From Ignavibacterium sp037440165 (GTDB lineage: Bacteria > Bacteroidota > Ignavibacteria > Ignavibacteriales > Ignavibacteriaceae), in assembly GCF_037440165.1 (NCBI RefSeq), contig NZ_JBBIUQ010000017.1, positions 6,315 to 70,314 of the forward strand: a stretch of 64,000 bases of DNA, written 5' to 3'. The notes below the pieces were generated by a model, which saw nothing but the letters and a program-made list of their open reading frames with translations, was not told where the DNA came from and did no database searches. Positions within the stretch are counted from its first letter, which is position 1; every line of letters begins with the position of its first letter. Positions 1 to 8,440 of this stretch are shown here, piece by piece. The position numbers and the translations under genes are program-made.

Positions 1-2
1 AT

Positions 3-422
3 CTAAATTATCTTGCTGAACATTTCGGTGTTGAAGAAAATGTTTTTAACGATTATAAATTTATTTTCAAAGGAAGAGATATTTATATTATTAATAAAGA
101 TTGGCACGATGATAATCCCGGAATCTTCAACAGAATCGGGACAAAGTTTGGCAGTCTTGATAAGAAGCAAAGAATAACTCTTCACTCAAACGGCGCTCAG
201 GTTTTGGGCAGCACGGTAAAAAAATTTATATATGAAATAAAAGACAAAGAAGAATTAGAGTTATACCTAACAGGAATGAGAATAAAAAATTCAGAACTGG
301 TAACAGGACAATATGTAGTAAAGTATAACAACATTGTTCTCGGAACAGCTATCAAAACTGAAGAAGGATTGAAAAGCAGATTTCCAAGAACAAAACGAAC
401 ACAAAAATTTGAAGTTATGTAA
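3..422 (+). CDS. C-terminal fragment, probable NOL1/NOP2/Sun-type RNA methyltransferase
   Basis: An open frame runs in from the left edge, so the N-terminus lies outside the window; only about 139 residues are visible. The visible part has no SAM-binding motif. Its last 70 residues, with YLTG, a GQYVVKYN strand, VLGTA and then EGLKSRFPR, resemble the PUA-like C-terminal RNA-binding domain found after the catalytic domain of m5C rRNA methyltransferases such as RsmF. That assignment is by pattern only and the catalytic part is not visible. The stop codon is 2 bases before the next ATG, so the two genes are probably co-transcribed. An internal TTG at 204 is not needed as a start. Confidence 0.5.
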   Translation, partial: LNYLAEHFGVEENVFNDYKFIFKGRDIYIINKDWHDDNPGIFNRIGTKFGSLDKKQRITLHSNGAQVLGSTVKKFIYEIKDKEELELYLTGMRIKNSELVTGQYVVKYNNIVLGTAIKTEEGLKSRFPRTKRTQKFEVM

Positions 423-424
423 TT

Positions 425-760
425 ATGAATATTCAGATTATTGGCACTAAAAAATGTAAAGAGACGCAGAAAGCAGAAAGATTCTTTAAAGAAAGAAGAA
501 TCGCATTTCACTTTCGTGATTTAACAGAAAAAGGATTAACTAAAGGTGAACTTGAAAACATTTCACGAGTAATCCCGTTTGAAGAGCTTATAGATACTGA
601 ATGCAAAAGATATAAAGAAAGAGGAATGCAGTATATGAAGTTTGATATTGAAGAAGAACTTTTGAGTGATTCTCTGTTACTTAAAACACCTATCGTCCGG
701 AATGGTAACCTTGTCACTGTTGGCTATCAACCAGAAGTCTGGAAGAAATGGCTTGCTTAG
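425..760 (+). CDS. ArsC/Spx-family thioredoxin-fold protein
   Basis: 111 residues with the ArsC-family opening strand followed by GTKKCKETQKA, placing a single redox Cys at residue 11, and a late TPIV segment that matches the cis-Pro loop of the family. There is no second Cys in CxxC spacing, as in ArsC, YffB and many Spx proteins. The length is normal for the family. Members range from glutathione-dependent arsenate reductases to RNA-polymerase-binding Spx regulators and uncharacterised YffB proteins; nothing here decides between them. It follows the upstream fragment by 2 bases, and a hairpin follows the stop. It is unrelated to the LMW-phosphatase-type arsC pseudogene at 37.4 kb. Confidence 0.75.
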   Translation: MNIQIIGTKKCKETQKAERFFKERRIAFHFRDLTEKGLTKGELENISRVIPFEELIDTECKRYKERGMQYMKFDIEEELLSDSLLLKTPIVRNGNLVTVGYQPEVWKKWLA

Positions 761-764
761 ACTC

Positions 765-817
765 CGTGTCTTCGTGCCTCTGTGGTAATTATTTTCACCA
801 CAGAGACACAGTGACAC
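765..817. repeat. Dispersed inverted repeat between convergent genes
   Basis: CTCTGTGGT at 778-786 pairs perfectly with ACCACAGAG at 797-805 around a 10-base loop, and pairing continues imperfectly outward. It lies exactly between two convergent genes and has the CACAGAGACACAG flavour seen at several other junctions in the window (36.3, 49.2, 56.4 and 60.4 kb). A bidirectional terminator or REP-like role is inferred. Confidence 0.6.
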
Positions 818-830
818 AAAGAATTAAATT

Positions 831-2264
831 TTAAACATCGTAGTATAAACCAAACTCATAAGGATGCGGCTGAAGAGCCATTGGTTTTACTTCCTTTTCC
901 ATTTTGTACTTTATCCAGGTTTTAATTACATCTTCAGTAAACACATCGCCTCTTAATAAATATTCGTGATCTTTTGCCAATGCTTTTAATGCATCCTGCA
1001 AACTATCCGGAGTTGAAGGAACATTTTTTAATTCTTCCGGCGGCATATCATAGATATCCTTATCAAGTGGTTCACCCGGATCAATTCTATTGATAATTCC
1101 ATCCAGTCCAGCCATCAGCATGGCAGAAAAAGCAAGGTAAGGATTTGCAGATGGGTCAGGACAACGAAACTCAATTCTTTTTGATTTTGGAGAAGAGGAA
1201 TACATAGGAATTCTTATTGAAGCGCTTCTGTTTCTCTGAGAGTAAGCAAGATTGACAGGTGCTTCAAAACCGGGTACTAATCGCTTGTAAGAGTTTGTTG
1301 TTGGATTGGTAAATGCTAAAAGACTTGGTGCGTGTTTCAATAATCCACCAATAAAATACAAAGCCATTTCACTCAAGCCAGCGTAGCCAGAGCCTGCGAA
1401 AAGTGGTTTGCCTTTTTTCCAGAGCGAAGTGTGAACATGCATTCCGCTTCCATTATCGCCGAAGATTGGTTTCGGCATGTATGTAACAGTTTTGTTGTTC
1501 TTCTTTGCTGTGTTTTTTACAATATACTTAAACATTAAAAGCTGATCAGCAGCTTTAACAAGCGGTGAAAATCGCAAATCAATTTCACATTGACCGCCAC
1601 TTGCTACTTCGTGATGTTGTGCTTCAACATCAATTCCGCAATTAATTAAATTTTGCACCATTTCATTTCTTAAATCCATAAGCGCATCTGTTGGTGGAAC
1701 CGGAAAGTAACCTTCTTTGTATCGCGGTTTATATCCAAGATTAGGATTTTCTTCTCTGCCGCTGTTCCATCTTCCTTCAATCGAATCAACCATATAAAAA
1801 CTTCCGTTAGGTCTTGAGTCGAAACGAACATCATCAAATATAAAAAATTCAGCTTCCGGACCGTAGTAAACTGTATCTGCAATTCCTGTTGATATCAAAT
1901 AAGCTTCAGCTTTCTGAGCTATGTTTCTTGGGCAGCGAGTGTATTTTTCTTTTGTTGCTGGTTCGTAAACATCACAAATTAAACTGATAGTCGGTGCTTC
2001 GATGAATGGATCTACAAACATTGTGTTTGGATCAGGAATAATCAGCATATCACTTTCGTTAATTGGTTTCCAGCCGCGGATTGATGAGCCGTCAAATCCA
2101 AATCCATCTTCAAATGAACCTTCATCAAACTGAGAAACGGGAACAGTGAAATGCTGCCATTGACCCGGGAAATCCATGAATTTTAAATCAACGAATTTAA
2201 TTCCGTTGTCTTTTATAAATTTCAGCACCTTATCTATTGGTGCCGCAGAAGAACTTTTCGCCAT
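831..2264 (-). CDS. glnA: Type I glutamine synthetase (beta type, adenylylatable)
   Basis: ATP-dependent ligation of ammonia to glutamate in the cytoplasm. The 477-residue length and motifs are those of GSI: DGSS near residue 59, EAEFF near 138, MHVH near 275-278, NRSASIRIP near 345-353 and EFRCPDPSANPY near 365-376. The DKDIYDMPPEE segment places Tyr405 at the position of the E. coli adenylylation tyrosine, so covalent control is expected, although no GlnE or GlnD is in the window. A clear AAGGAG precedes the ATG. It follows the Lrp-type gene by 20 bases on the same strand, suggesting an operon. A more divergent GSI paralogue lies at 27.1 kb. Confidence 0.97.
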   Translation of the reverse strand: MAKSSSAAPIDKVLKFIKDNGIKFVDLKFMDFPGQWQHFTVPVSQFDEGSFEDGFGFDGSSIRGWKPINESDMLIIPDPNTMFVDPFIEAPTISLICDVYEPATKEKYTRCPRNIAQKAEAYLISTGIADTVYYGPEAEFFIFDDVRFDSRPNGSFYMVDSIEGRWNSGREENPNLGYKPRYKEGYFPVPPTDALMDLRNEMVQNLINCGIDVEAQHHEVASGGQCEIDLRFSPLVKAADQLLMFKYIVKNTAKKNNKTVTYMPKPIFGDNGSGMHVHTSLWKKGKPLFAGSGYAGLSEMALYFIGGLLKHAPSLLAFTNPTTNSYKRLVPGFEAPVNLAYSQRNRSASIRIPMYSSSPKSKRIEFRCPDPSANPYLAFSAMLMAGLDGIINRIDPGEPLDKDIYDMPPEELKNVPSTPDSLQDALKALAKDHEYLLRGDVFTEDVIKTWIKYKMEKEVKPMALQPHPYEFGLYYDV

Positions 2265-2284
2265 AATGACTCCTTGATATTTTA

Positions 2285-2731
2285 TTAAATATAGATTTCA
2301 AAAGTTTCCTTTACAGTTGATAAAACATAAGTTGTTTTTGTAGCGGTAACTCCCGGCCAGGATTGAATTTCACTCAACAGCTTTTCGAGTGCTTCGGTAT
2401 TTTGCACAACAGCCTTCAAAAGATGTGAGCCTTCACCAAGTACAGCGTGACATTCAAGTATCTGAGGCATCTTTTCTACTTTGGTAATCAGAGTTTTATA
2501 ATTCTTTGATGATTCCATCATAACCTGAATAAATGCAGTTATATCGTAGCCAAATGCCTTGCGGTTAAGTTTTGCAAAATATCCTTCAATATAACCTTTG
2601 CTTTCAAGTTTATTTAATCTCTCACTAACAGAAGGAACAGATAGTTGAACTAAATCGGCAAGTTCATTTCTTTTAGTTCTGCCGTTTTTTTGAAGAGTAC
2701 GAAGAATCCTTAAATCTATTTCGTCAATCAT
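2285..2731 (-). CDS. Lrp/AsnC-family transcriptional regulator
   Basis: 148 residues, the family's usual size. The N-terminal 60 residues form an AsnC-type winged HTH (LRTLQKNGRTKRNELADLV, then SVSERLNKLESKGYI), followed by a RAM/ACT-like ligand domain with a typical GxYD-like GYDITAFIQV strand and a late VLGEGSHLLKAV segment. Proteins of this family sense amino acids and act as DNA-wrapping oligomers. The 20-base gap to glnA on the same strand suggests it is co-transcribed with, and may regulate, glutamine synthesis; that link is inference. The effector cannot be read from sequence. Confidence 0.92.
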   Translation of the reverse strand: MIDEIDLRILRTLQKNGRTKRNELADLVQLSVPSVSERLNKLESKGYIEGYFAKLNRKAFGYDITAFIQVMMESSKNYKTLITKVEKMPQILECHAVLGEGSHLLKAVVQNTEALEKLLSEIQSWPGVTATKTTYVLSTVKETFEIYI

Positions 2732-2859
2732 AACTGTTTCCTTTTTGTTAAAATTTTGGGAGCGAATATAAGTGAACTTTTAATAATTCCAAAATAATTT
2801 AGGTATAAATATCATGCCACCTATTTTATTAAGGCAATTATTAAATATTTTGTAATTTA

Positions 2860-3672
2860 TTAAAGTTTCCGGATGCCAAATGGGGTAAAGAATGTCTTAT
2901 CCTTTTTTACATTCTCAAACAGAGTCAGATTTTTTTGTGGTCGTTCCTGGGGTTTGTGGTAGAGATGATATTGAATAGCAATGTGATTCAACGACTTTAC
3001 AGTAACTCCATTTAATTCAAGGCGGAACTGAACATCAGAATCTTCTCCAATTGATGGTGCTTCATATCTTTCATCAAATCCATTTATTGAAAGAATATCT
3101 TCTTTGTGGATTGAAAAGTTACAGCCAAGCAAACCACGACTTTTTTTATTGAATAGATTTCTTAGAAATTTACCTCTAAAGTAAAATCCTTTTTCAATAT
3201 CATAAGATTTACCAAAGAGACCATCTTCTACTAACAGTAAAAAATTTTTTTGCAGGAACTGACCTTTGATTTTTTGTGGTGTCAGCAAGTCAGTAATCTT
3301 TTGCGAAAGATTAACTCTTCTTCCTGTTAAAGTTGTTTTTCTTGATTTATATTTTAAATGACCTTCCACAAATTTTGGATGAGGAATACAGTCACCATCA
3401 ATGAATATCAGATACTCACTTTCTGCTGCGAGAATTGCCTGATTAAGTATGCGGTTTTTTCTGAATCCTTTATCTTCCTGCCAGAGATGTTTTATTCTGA
3501 AGGAATATTGATTGGCAATTGCTTCTAATTGTTGAACAATTTTTTTTTCTGAGCCATCATCAGCTATGACAACTTCAAAATTGTTTTGAGATTGAATTTC
3601 AAATCCAGCTAAAACTAATTTCAGATGATTAAGTTTATTATAGAATGAAATTATTACTGAAGCATCAGTCAT
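2860..3672 (-). CDS. Family 2 glycosyltransferase
   Basis: 270 residues with a GT-A fold: an N-terminal VIISFYN strand, ADDGSE near residue 38, the metal-binding IDGDC (DxD-type) near 90-95, and a C-terminal GCNFSIHKED plus GEDSDVQFRLELNG that carries the catalytic ED of the Glyco_transf_7C-like domain. It probably transfers a sugar from a nucleotide-sugar donor on the cytoplasmic face. It is the last gene of the carbamoyltransferase/SxtJ/DUF5989 run, and its start overlaps the preceding small gene by 8 bases, so it likely contributes to the same glycan. Donor and acceptor are unknown. Confidence 0.88.
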   Translation of the reverse strand: MTDASVIISFYNKLNHLKLVLAGFEIQSQNNFEVVIADDGSEKKIVQQLEAIANQYSFRIKHLWQEDKGFRKNRILNQAILAAESEYLIFIDGDCIPHPKFVEGHLKYKSRKTTLTGRRVNLSQKITDLLTPQKIKGQFLQKNFLLLVEDGLFGKSYDIEKGFYFRGKFLRNLFNKKSRGLLGCNFSIHKEDILSINGFDERYEAPSIGEDSDVQFRLELNGVTVKSLNHIAIQYHLYHKPQERPQKNLTLFENVKKDKTFFTPFGIRKL

Positions 3673-3826
3673 TCTTTTTCATGTCCTCATCAATTTTTTC
3701 TTTTGCTTCTCTTTTTGCTTTTGTCCTTTTGTATGCCTTTGATTTCTCTTCAATCTTTGGTGGTTTTTGTGGTACGGGAATGCGTCCCTTTTCTTTCTTA
3801 ACTGTGATTTTGATTTTCTTCTTCAT
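3665..3826 (-). CDS. Small lysine-rich protein, unknown function
   Basis: A 53-residue frame beginning MKKKIKITVKKEKGRIPVP and continuing with a strongly charged Lys/Glu-rich tail (SKAYKRTKAKREAKEKIDED). I do not recognise a family. Support is positional: it fills the space between the DUF5989 gene and the glycosyltransferase on the same strand and its TGA overlaps the downstream ATG by 8 bases, the geometry of translational coupling. There is no good Shine-Dalgarno; a perfect hairpin ends 8 bases before the start. It has no signal peptide or membrane segment, so it would be a basic cytoplasmic protein, possibly nucleic-acid- or ribosome-binding. Confidence 0.5.
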   Translation of the reverse strand: MKKKIKITVKKEKGRIPVPQKPPKIEEKSKAYKRTKAKREAKEKIDEDMKKND

Positions 3827-3833
3827 ACATTAT

Positions 3834-3851
3834 TTCAGACTAAAGTCTGAA
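3834..3851. repeat. Perfect short palindrome upstream of small lysine-rich gene
   Basis: TTCAGACT and AGTCTGAA are perfect 8-base arms around AA. It lies 12 bases beyond the DUF5989 stop and just before the small lysine-rich gene's start on the minus strand. It may be a REP-like dispersed repeat, or a hairpin that attenuates transcription or translation inside the operon. Confidence 0.6.
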
Positions 3852-3863
3852 CTACGATATTGA

Positions 3864-4022
3864 TTAAAAGATAGCGTAGATAAATGGGGCTAACGCAGAA
3901 CCTTGCGTTAATACTATAAGAGCACCAAGCAAGACAAGGGATACAATTATGGGAACAAGCCACCATTTCTTTCGAACTTTAAGAAATTCCCACAACTCGG
4001 ATAGAATTGATAATTTACTCAT
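3864..4022 (-). CDS. DUF5989 family small membrane protein
   Basis: 52 residues: a short amphipathic N-terminus (MSKLSILSELWEFLKVRKKWW) then one strongly hydrophobic helix (about residues 22-38) and a GSALAPFIYAIF end. The sequence pattern ELWEFLKVRKKWWL...LLGALIVLTQGSALAPF is that of the DUF5989 family, which is typically encoded beside SxtJ and a carbamoyltransferase. AAGGA precedes the ATG by 6-7 bases. It lies 56 bases after the SxtJ stop. The role is unknown; a membrane accessory of the carbamoyltransferase is the natural guess from context. Confidence 0.85.
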   Translation of the reverse strand: MSKLSILSELWEFLKVRKKWWLVPIIVSLVLLGALIVLTQGSALAPFIYAIF

Positions 4023-4078
4023 ATGATTTCCTTCTTGTTTTAATTACGAGAATCAAATCTCTAACATTAAATATTTCT

Positions 4079-4495
4079 TTAAAACTGTCTTTCATAATCA
4101 ATTTTTTCCGTAATGGTTTTCTCTCTTTTTTCCCAGTATGTCTTTGCGTTTTTGTCAAATCCAAGCGGCATAAATTTCTTTCCAACTAACTTTGCAAGTA
4201 ACCCAATCGGAGTAACAACAAAATAAAATAATAAGGTCAGAATTACACGGGACATAATAAATCCCAATACAAGTGATAAACCTATCCACAGCTTGTGAAA
4301 AGGTCGCAGTAAAGGCAAAGCGATATAGGAAAAAATAATAAAAATTCCTCCTATAGCTGAGAAGTAAATGAATGAATTTTTATCTAACCACCAGAGTATA
4401 AATGAAATTGCAATTAGCACTATTCCTACTGTAACACCGGTTTTCTTTACAGCTTTATCAGTGGAATCGATATGTTTGAATTCTTCTTTAAGCAT
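4079..4495 (-). CDS. SxtJ family membrane protein
   Basis: 138 residues with a short soluble start containing the family's FKHIDSTDKAVKKTG-like segment, two hydrophobic helices near residues 20-37 and 40-60, a third near 68-95, and a C-terminal FMPLGFDKNAKTYWEKRE motif typical of SxtJ. The family is named from a saxitoxin cluster but is mostly found next to NodU/CmcH-type carbamoyltransferases in surface-polysaccharide loci. It starts 2 bases after the carbamoyltransferase stop, so the two are translated from one message. The biochemical role is unestablished; anchoring the transferase at the membrane is inference. Confidence 0.87.
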   Translation of the reverse strand: MLKEEFKHIDSTDKAVKKTGVTVGIVLIAISFILWWLDKNSFIYFSAIGGIFIIFSYIALPLLRPFHKLWIGLSLVLGFIMSRVILTLLFYFVVTPIGLLAKLVGKKFMPLGFDKNAKTYWEKREKTITEKIDYERQF

Positions 4496-4497
4496 AA

Positions 4498-6321
4498 TTA
4501 ATCCAATTGAAATTGTTTACGCCAGTCAATGTCTTCTTTTAACGGAGTTTGGTCTTCTTTGGCAAGCAGATAATTACCCAGAACCAGATAATCAATATTA
4601 GTCCTCATAAAACATTTGTATGCATCTTCAGGTGTGCAAACAATTGGTTCACCGCGAACATTAAAAGAAGTATTAATTATCACTGCATAGCTGGTATTTT
4701 TCTCAAACTGTTCTATCAATTTGTAGTAACGTGGATTAGTTTCTTTATGAACAGTCTGAAGTCTGGCTGAATAATCCACATGAGTAATTGCGGGAATATC
4801 TGAACGAACTACATTAAGTTTTTCAATTCCCCAGAGTTTTTCTTCTTCATTAGTCATTTTTCTGCGTCTTTCTTTATTAACATCAGCAACAAGAAGCATG
4901 TATGGACTTTCTTTATCAATCTCAAAGTACTCACTAACTTTTTCATAAAGTACCGATGGTGCAAATGGTCTGAACCCTTCTCTGAATTTTATTTTAATAT
5001 TCATTGTTGCCTGCATCTTAGGTGATCTGGCATCACCAATTATTGAGCGTGCACCTAATGCCCTCGGACCAAATTCCATTCTTCCATCAAACCAACCAAT
5101 AACTTTTTCGTCAGCAATAAGATCAGCAACAATTTTTATCAGTGCATCTTCATCATATTCCTTTGCTACGAGATTTTTTTCTTTTATGAATGAATATATC
5201 TCATCATCAGAAAACTGTGGACCGAGATAAGAGCCCTTTTGCTGATCAGTTTTTCCATCTGTAGTTCTTGGTTTGTTATGATATTTATACCAGCCAATTA
5301 AAGCTGCTCCAAGCGCTCCTCCAGCATCTCCGGCCGCTGGTTGAATCCATATATTTTCAAAAGGACCTTCGCGAAGTAATCTTCCATTTGCAACACAATT
5401 AAGTGCAACTCCACCGGCAAGACAAACATCTTTCAAACCGGTTTCGTTGTAAACATGATTACCAATCTTCAAAACAATTTCTTCAGTAACTTCCTGAAGT
5501 GAACGAGCTAAATCCATTTCCTTTTGAGTCAACTTTGTTTCCGGAACTCGTGGCGGACCACCAAAAAGTTTATGGAATTTTTCATTTGTCATGGTTAAAC
5601 CTTGACAGTAATTAAAATATTCCATATTCATTCTGAAAGAGCCATCTTCTTTTACATCAATCAAACGGTCATAAATTAATTTTTTATATATTGGTTCGCC
5701 GTAAGGTGCAAGTCCCATTACTTTGTATTCACCTGAATTAACTTTGAATCCTGTGTAATAAGTAAAAGCAGAGTAAAGCAATCCAAGTGAATGAGGGAAT
5801 TTGATATCTGCAAGAAGTTGTATATCATTACCATCACCAATACCAAAAGAAGTTGTTGTCCATTCACCTACTCCATCCATTGTAATGATAGCTGCTTTTT
5901 GAAATGGCGAAGGATAAAAGGCACTTGCCGCGTGTGACTCGTGATGTTCCGGAAAAATAACTTTTCCCTGATAATCAAGTTTATCTTTTATCATTTCTTT
6001 CATCCAAAGTTTTTCTTTGATCCACAAAGGAATAGCTTTGATGAAAGACTGAAAACCAACGGGAGCATAAGTAAGATAAGTTTCAAGAAGCCGTTCAAAC
6101 TTTAAAAATGGTTTATCATAGAAAGCAACAAGATCAAGCTGAGCTGCGTTAATACCGGCTTCCTTCAAACAATATTCAATCGCTTTTTGAGGGAAGTTGT
6201 GATCATGTTTTTTTCTGGTGAATCGTTCTTCCTGCGCTGCAGCAATAATTTCTCCATCTTTAATAATGCAGGCAGCACTGTCGTGATAAAATGCTGAAAT
6301 ACCAAGTATAAACATTTTCAA
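4498..6321 (-). CDS. O-carbamoyltransferase (NodU/CmcH family)
   Basis: 607 residues. The N-terminal Kae1/TsaD-like ASKHA half begins ILGISAFYHDSAACIIKDG and carries EEERFTRKKHD-type and HHESHAASAF (about residues 126-135) motifs; the second half has GGVALNCVANGRL, DGRMEFGPRALGARSI and a C-terminal SFNVRGEPIV, all typical of carbamoyltransferases. It makes carbamoyl-adenylate from carbamoyl phosphate and ATP and transfers the carbamoyl group to a hydroxyl. With SxtJ, DUF5989 and GT2 downstream, a sugar hydroxyl of a surface glycan is the likely acceptor, but the natural-product role of some relatives cannot be excluded. Confidence 0.93.
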   Translation of the reverse strand: MKMFILGISAFYHDSAACIIKDGEIIAAAQEERFTRKKHDHNFPQKAIEYCLKEAGINAAQLDLVAFYDKPFLKFERLLETYLTYAPVGFQSFIKAIPLWIKEKLWMKEMIKDKLDYQGKVIFPEHHESHAASAFYPSPFQKAAIITMDGVGEWTTTSFGIGDGNDIQLLADIKFPHSLGLLYSAFTYYTGFKVNSGEYKVMGLAPYGEPIYKKLIYDRLIDVKEDGSFRMNMEYFNYCQGLTMTNEKFHKLFGGPPRVPETKLTQKEMDLARSLQEVTEEIVLKIGNHVYNETGLKDVCLAGGVALNCVANGRLLREGPFENIWIQPAAGDAGGALGAALIGWYKYHNKPRTTDGKTDQQKGSYLGPQFSDDEIYSFIKEKNLVAKEYDEDALIKIVADLIADEKVIGWFDGRMEFGPRALGARSIIGDARSPKMQATMNIKIKFREGFRPFAPSVLYEKVSEYFEIDKESPYMLLVADVNKERRRKMTNEEEKLWGIEKLNVVRSDIPAITHVDYSARLQTVHKETNPRYYKLIEQFEKNTSYAVIINTSFNVRGEPIVCTPEDAYKCFMRTNIDYLVLGNYLLAKEDQTPLKEDIDWRKQFQLD

Positions 6322-6369
6322 TTCTCAATAACTAGTAAAAGAGTTTATCCAAAATTACATACTTAATGT

Positions 6370-8223
6370 TTATGGAATAACTTTTTTGTTTTGACTTTGA
6401 ATCCATCTGTAAGCCCACTCGACATTTGGTGCGAGAATGGGAACAGCAGTAATCTTTCCGCCAAAACCAAGGTTGCGAATTCCAAAACTTGGAAGTCTGG
6501 TTGTTTGAATCTTATCAAGCTCAGAAATGTTGAGTTCGATATTGTACTTCAAGGCTAAATTGTAAGTGTAATCAGTTAATTTCGTCTGTGCTTTTTGAAA
6601 AGAAAGTTCCTGCCTGTATTGTTCTTTAACCTGTTCAAATGTTTTTGGTTTTTCAACATAGGCAGTATCTTTTTCAATCAATTTAAAGATTGAATAACCT
6701 TCAGGAACTTTTAATGGACCATAAACATCTCCAACTTCCATTGATGCAGTAATCCTGCCTATTTTTCCGTGCATTGTTACAGGAAATTTTCCGAACTCAC
6801 CATTTCTTCCCTTTGTAAAATCACGAATACTATACTTTGCAGCAAGTAATCTTATATCGGTTCCTTTCTGCAGCTCAGTCAATACAGTATCGACTATGTT
6901 CAAATCGTCAGTTAAAACTTCAATGATGTTAACTACAGTTGGAAATACTTTTGGTTTATTCATCATTTCATAATACTCTGACAATTCCTCATCTGATACT
7001 TTAATCGAATCAACAATCTGATTCTGGAGAATCTGGAAAAGATAATTGTCAGCCCACATCTCGATTTCTTTTTTAATCTCGGGCAAATTTTGATAACCTC
7101 TTTTGACTCCTTCACGATAAAATAATTCGTACTCAATCATCCGCTTTGTTTGAAAGTCGAGTTTTGCAAGAATTGAATTCAATTTATAATCAAGAGAATT
7201 AAAACCATCAAAGGCGAGTAATCTTATAAATTCTTTTGTTGTGATTGGCTGATAATCAAACTTGATAAATGGTTTGGATAATTTTTCCGAGCCAAGTTTT
7301 TCTTCGATCTTAATAACATCGGAAGCATCAAGATAGATTGGCTGATTATCCTGATATGTGAAATTCTTTTTCTTAAACTCAAATATTGACGATATTTCCT
7401 CAGCTATTGATTTGAATAGTTTAGCATCAACATCAACTTTTTTATCACGGAAATACTCTGCATAAAATTCTTTCTGTCTTTTTATCAGTTTTCTGTTTTC
7501 AACAATCCGTACAATTTTTTTTTTAGCATTCTCTTTATCTTCTTCTGCCAGAAAAAAAATACTTGATTTATTTACTAATCTGAAAATGTACCAGCCATCT
7601 GGAGTTAGAAAAGGTTTTGTGTATTCGCCAATTTTCATCTTGAAAAGAGAATCTTCAATTGATTCTTCCATTTGTCCGAACAAAACTTCAATCGGCTCTT
7701 TCTGTTCTTCATATTCAGGACTTTCAATCAGTATAGAATCAAAAGGAATTCCCTGCTGAAGATAATTATATATTTGTTTAATCTCCTCATTATCCTGAGA
7801 GAAGAGAAAATTCACATAGAGTTTAGAATTATTTTTAATTGTTGCTGAAAGAATTTCTTTTTCAGTTATGGATATTTTCTTTTTAATTTCTTCCTGGAAG
7901 AGTTTATCACGAACAAACATTCGCTCGAAAGCTTTACGCGCAAACTGAATAACTTCAGTTGTGTCAAGTTTTAAATCTTTTGCTTCTAATGCAAAAAGTT
8001 TTTCAGCTATCAGAGTAAATAAAAACTCAAGCTTATTTGAGTCATCCATTTTCTGGTTGTGTCTTTTGAAACCCGGTGTGAACTCATATCTTTCAAGGAA
8101 CTCGGAATCACTAATTATTTTTGAGCCGACTCTTGCTATATAAGGTTGATTAAATGTTTGTGAACAGACTTCGGCAGTAATGAGTAAAGTTACAATTAAA
8201 AGTAAAGCTATATTAAGTTTCAT
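6370..8223 (-). CDS. Periplasmic parvulin-type peptidyl-prolyl isomerase (SurA/PpiC-like)
   Basis: 617 residues with a signal peptide (about 1-21). A SurA-like helical N-domain is followed by a weakly conserved parvulin-like region (about 125-215, ending GEYTKPFLTPDGWYIFRLV) and a clearer second one (about 430-530: FPTVVNIIEVL, GRNGEFGKF, MEVGDVYGPLKVPEGYSIFKL). Such proteins assist folding of outer-membrane proteins. It lies 48 bases upstream of the carbamoyltransferase on the same strand, so it may head the glycan operon, but a functional connection is not evident. The first isomerase domain lacks obvious catalytic residues and may be purely a chaperone module. Confidence 0.82.
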   Translation of the reverse strand: MKLNIALLLIVTLLITAEVCSQTFNQPYIARVGSKIISDSEFLERYEFTPGFKRHNQKMDDSNKLEFLFTLIAEKLFALEAKDLKLDTTEVIQFARKAFERMFVRDKLFQEEIKKKISITEKEILSATIKNNSKLYVNFLFSQDNEEIKQIYNYLQQGIPFDSILIESPEYEEQKEPIEVLFGQMEESIEDSLFKMKIGEYTKPFLTPDGWYIFRLVNKSSIFFLAEEDKENAKKKIVRIVENRKLIKRQKEFYAEYFRDKKVDVDAKLFKSIAEEISSIFEFKKKNFTYQDNQPIYLDASDVIKIEEKLGSEKLSKPFIKFDYQPITTKEFIRLLAFDGFNSLDYKLNSILAKLDFQTKRMIEYELFYREGVKRGYQNLPEIKKEIEMWADNYLFQILQNQIVDSIKVSDEELSEYYEMMNKPKVFPTVVNIIEVLTDDLNIVDTVLTELQKGTDIRLLAAKYSIRDFTKGRNGEFGKFPVTMHGKIGRITASMEVGDVYGPLKVPEGYSIFKLIEKDTAYVEKPKTFEQVKEQYRQELSFQKAQTKLTDYTYNLALKYNIELNISELDKIQTTRLPSFGIRNLGFGGKITAVPILAPNVEWAYRWIQSQNKKVIP

Positions 8224-8388
8224 TATGATTAAACCAACAAATTATTTATGTCAATTTACTAATTTTGTTAGGAGACTTAAAGGAAATAATTGTGTGGATG
8301 ATGTGTTTCAGTAACATTGTTTTTATGAGAGTTTAATGTAAAACTTTCAATCATATGCAAGCTTAGGTGGAAATATTTTATCTTGATT

Positions 8389-8423
8389 CTATGTCATCCT
8401 GAGCCTGTCGAAGGATGACATAG
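8389..8423. repeat. Perfect 12-bp hairpin with GAGCCTGTCGA loop
   Basis: CTATGTCATCCT at 8389-8400 pairs exactly with AGGATGACATAG at 8412-8423 around the loop GAGCCTGTCGA. The loop reappears in opposite orientation with one change in the hairpin at 8606-8632, although the stems differ. This marks a dispersed hairpin family in which loop identity is kept while stems vary. Confidence 0.75.
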
Positions 8424-8440
8424 TTTGTTATTACATTGGG

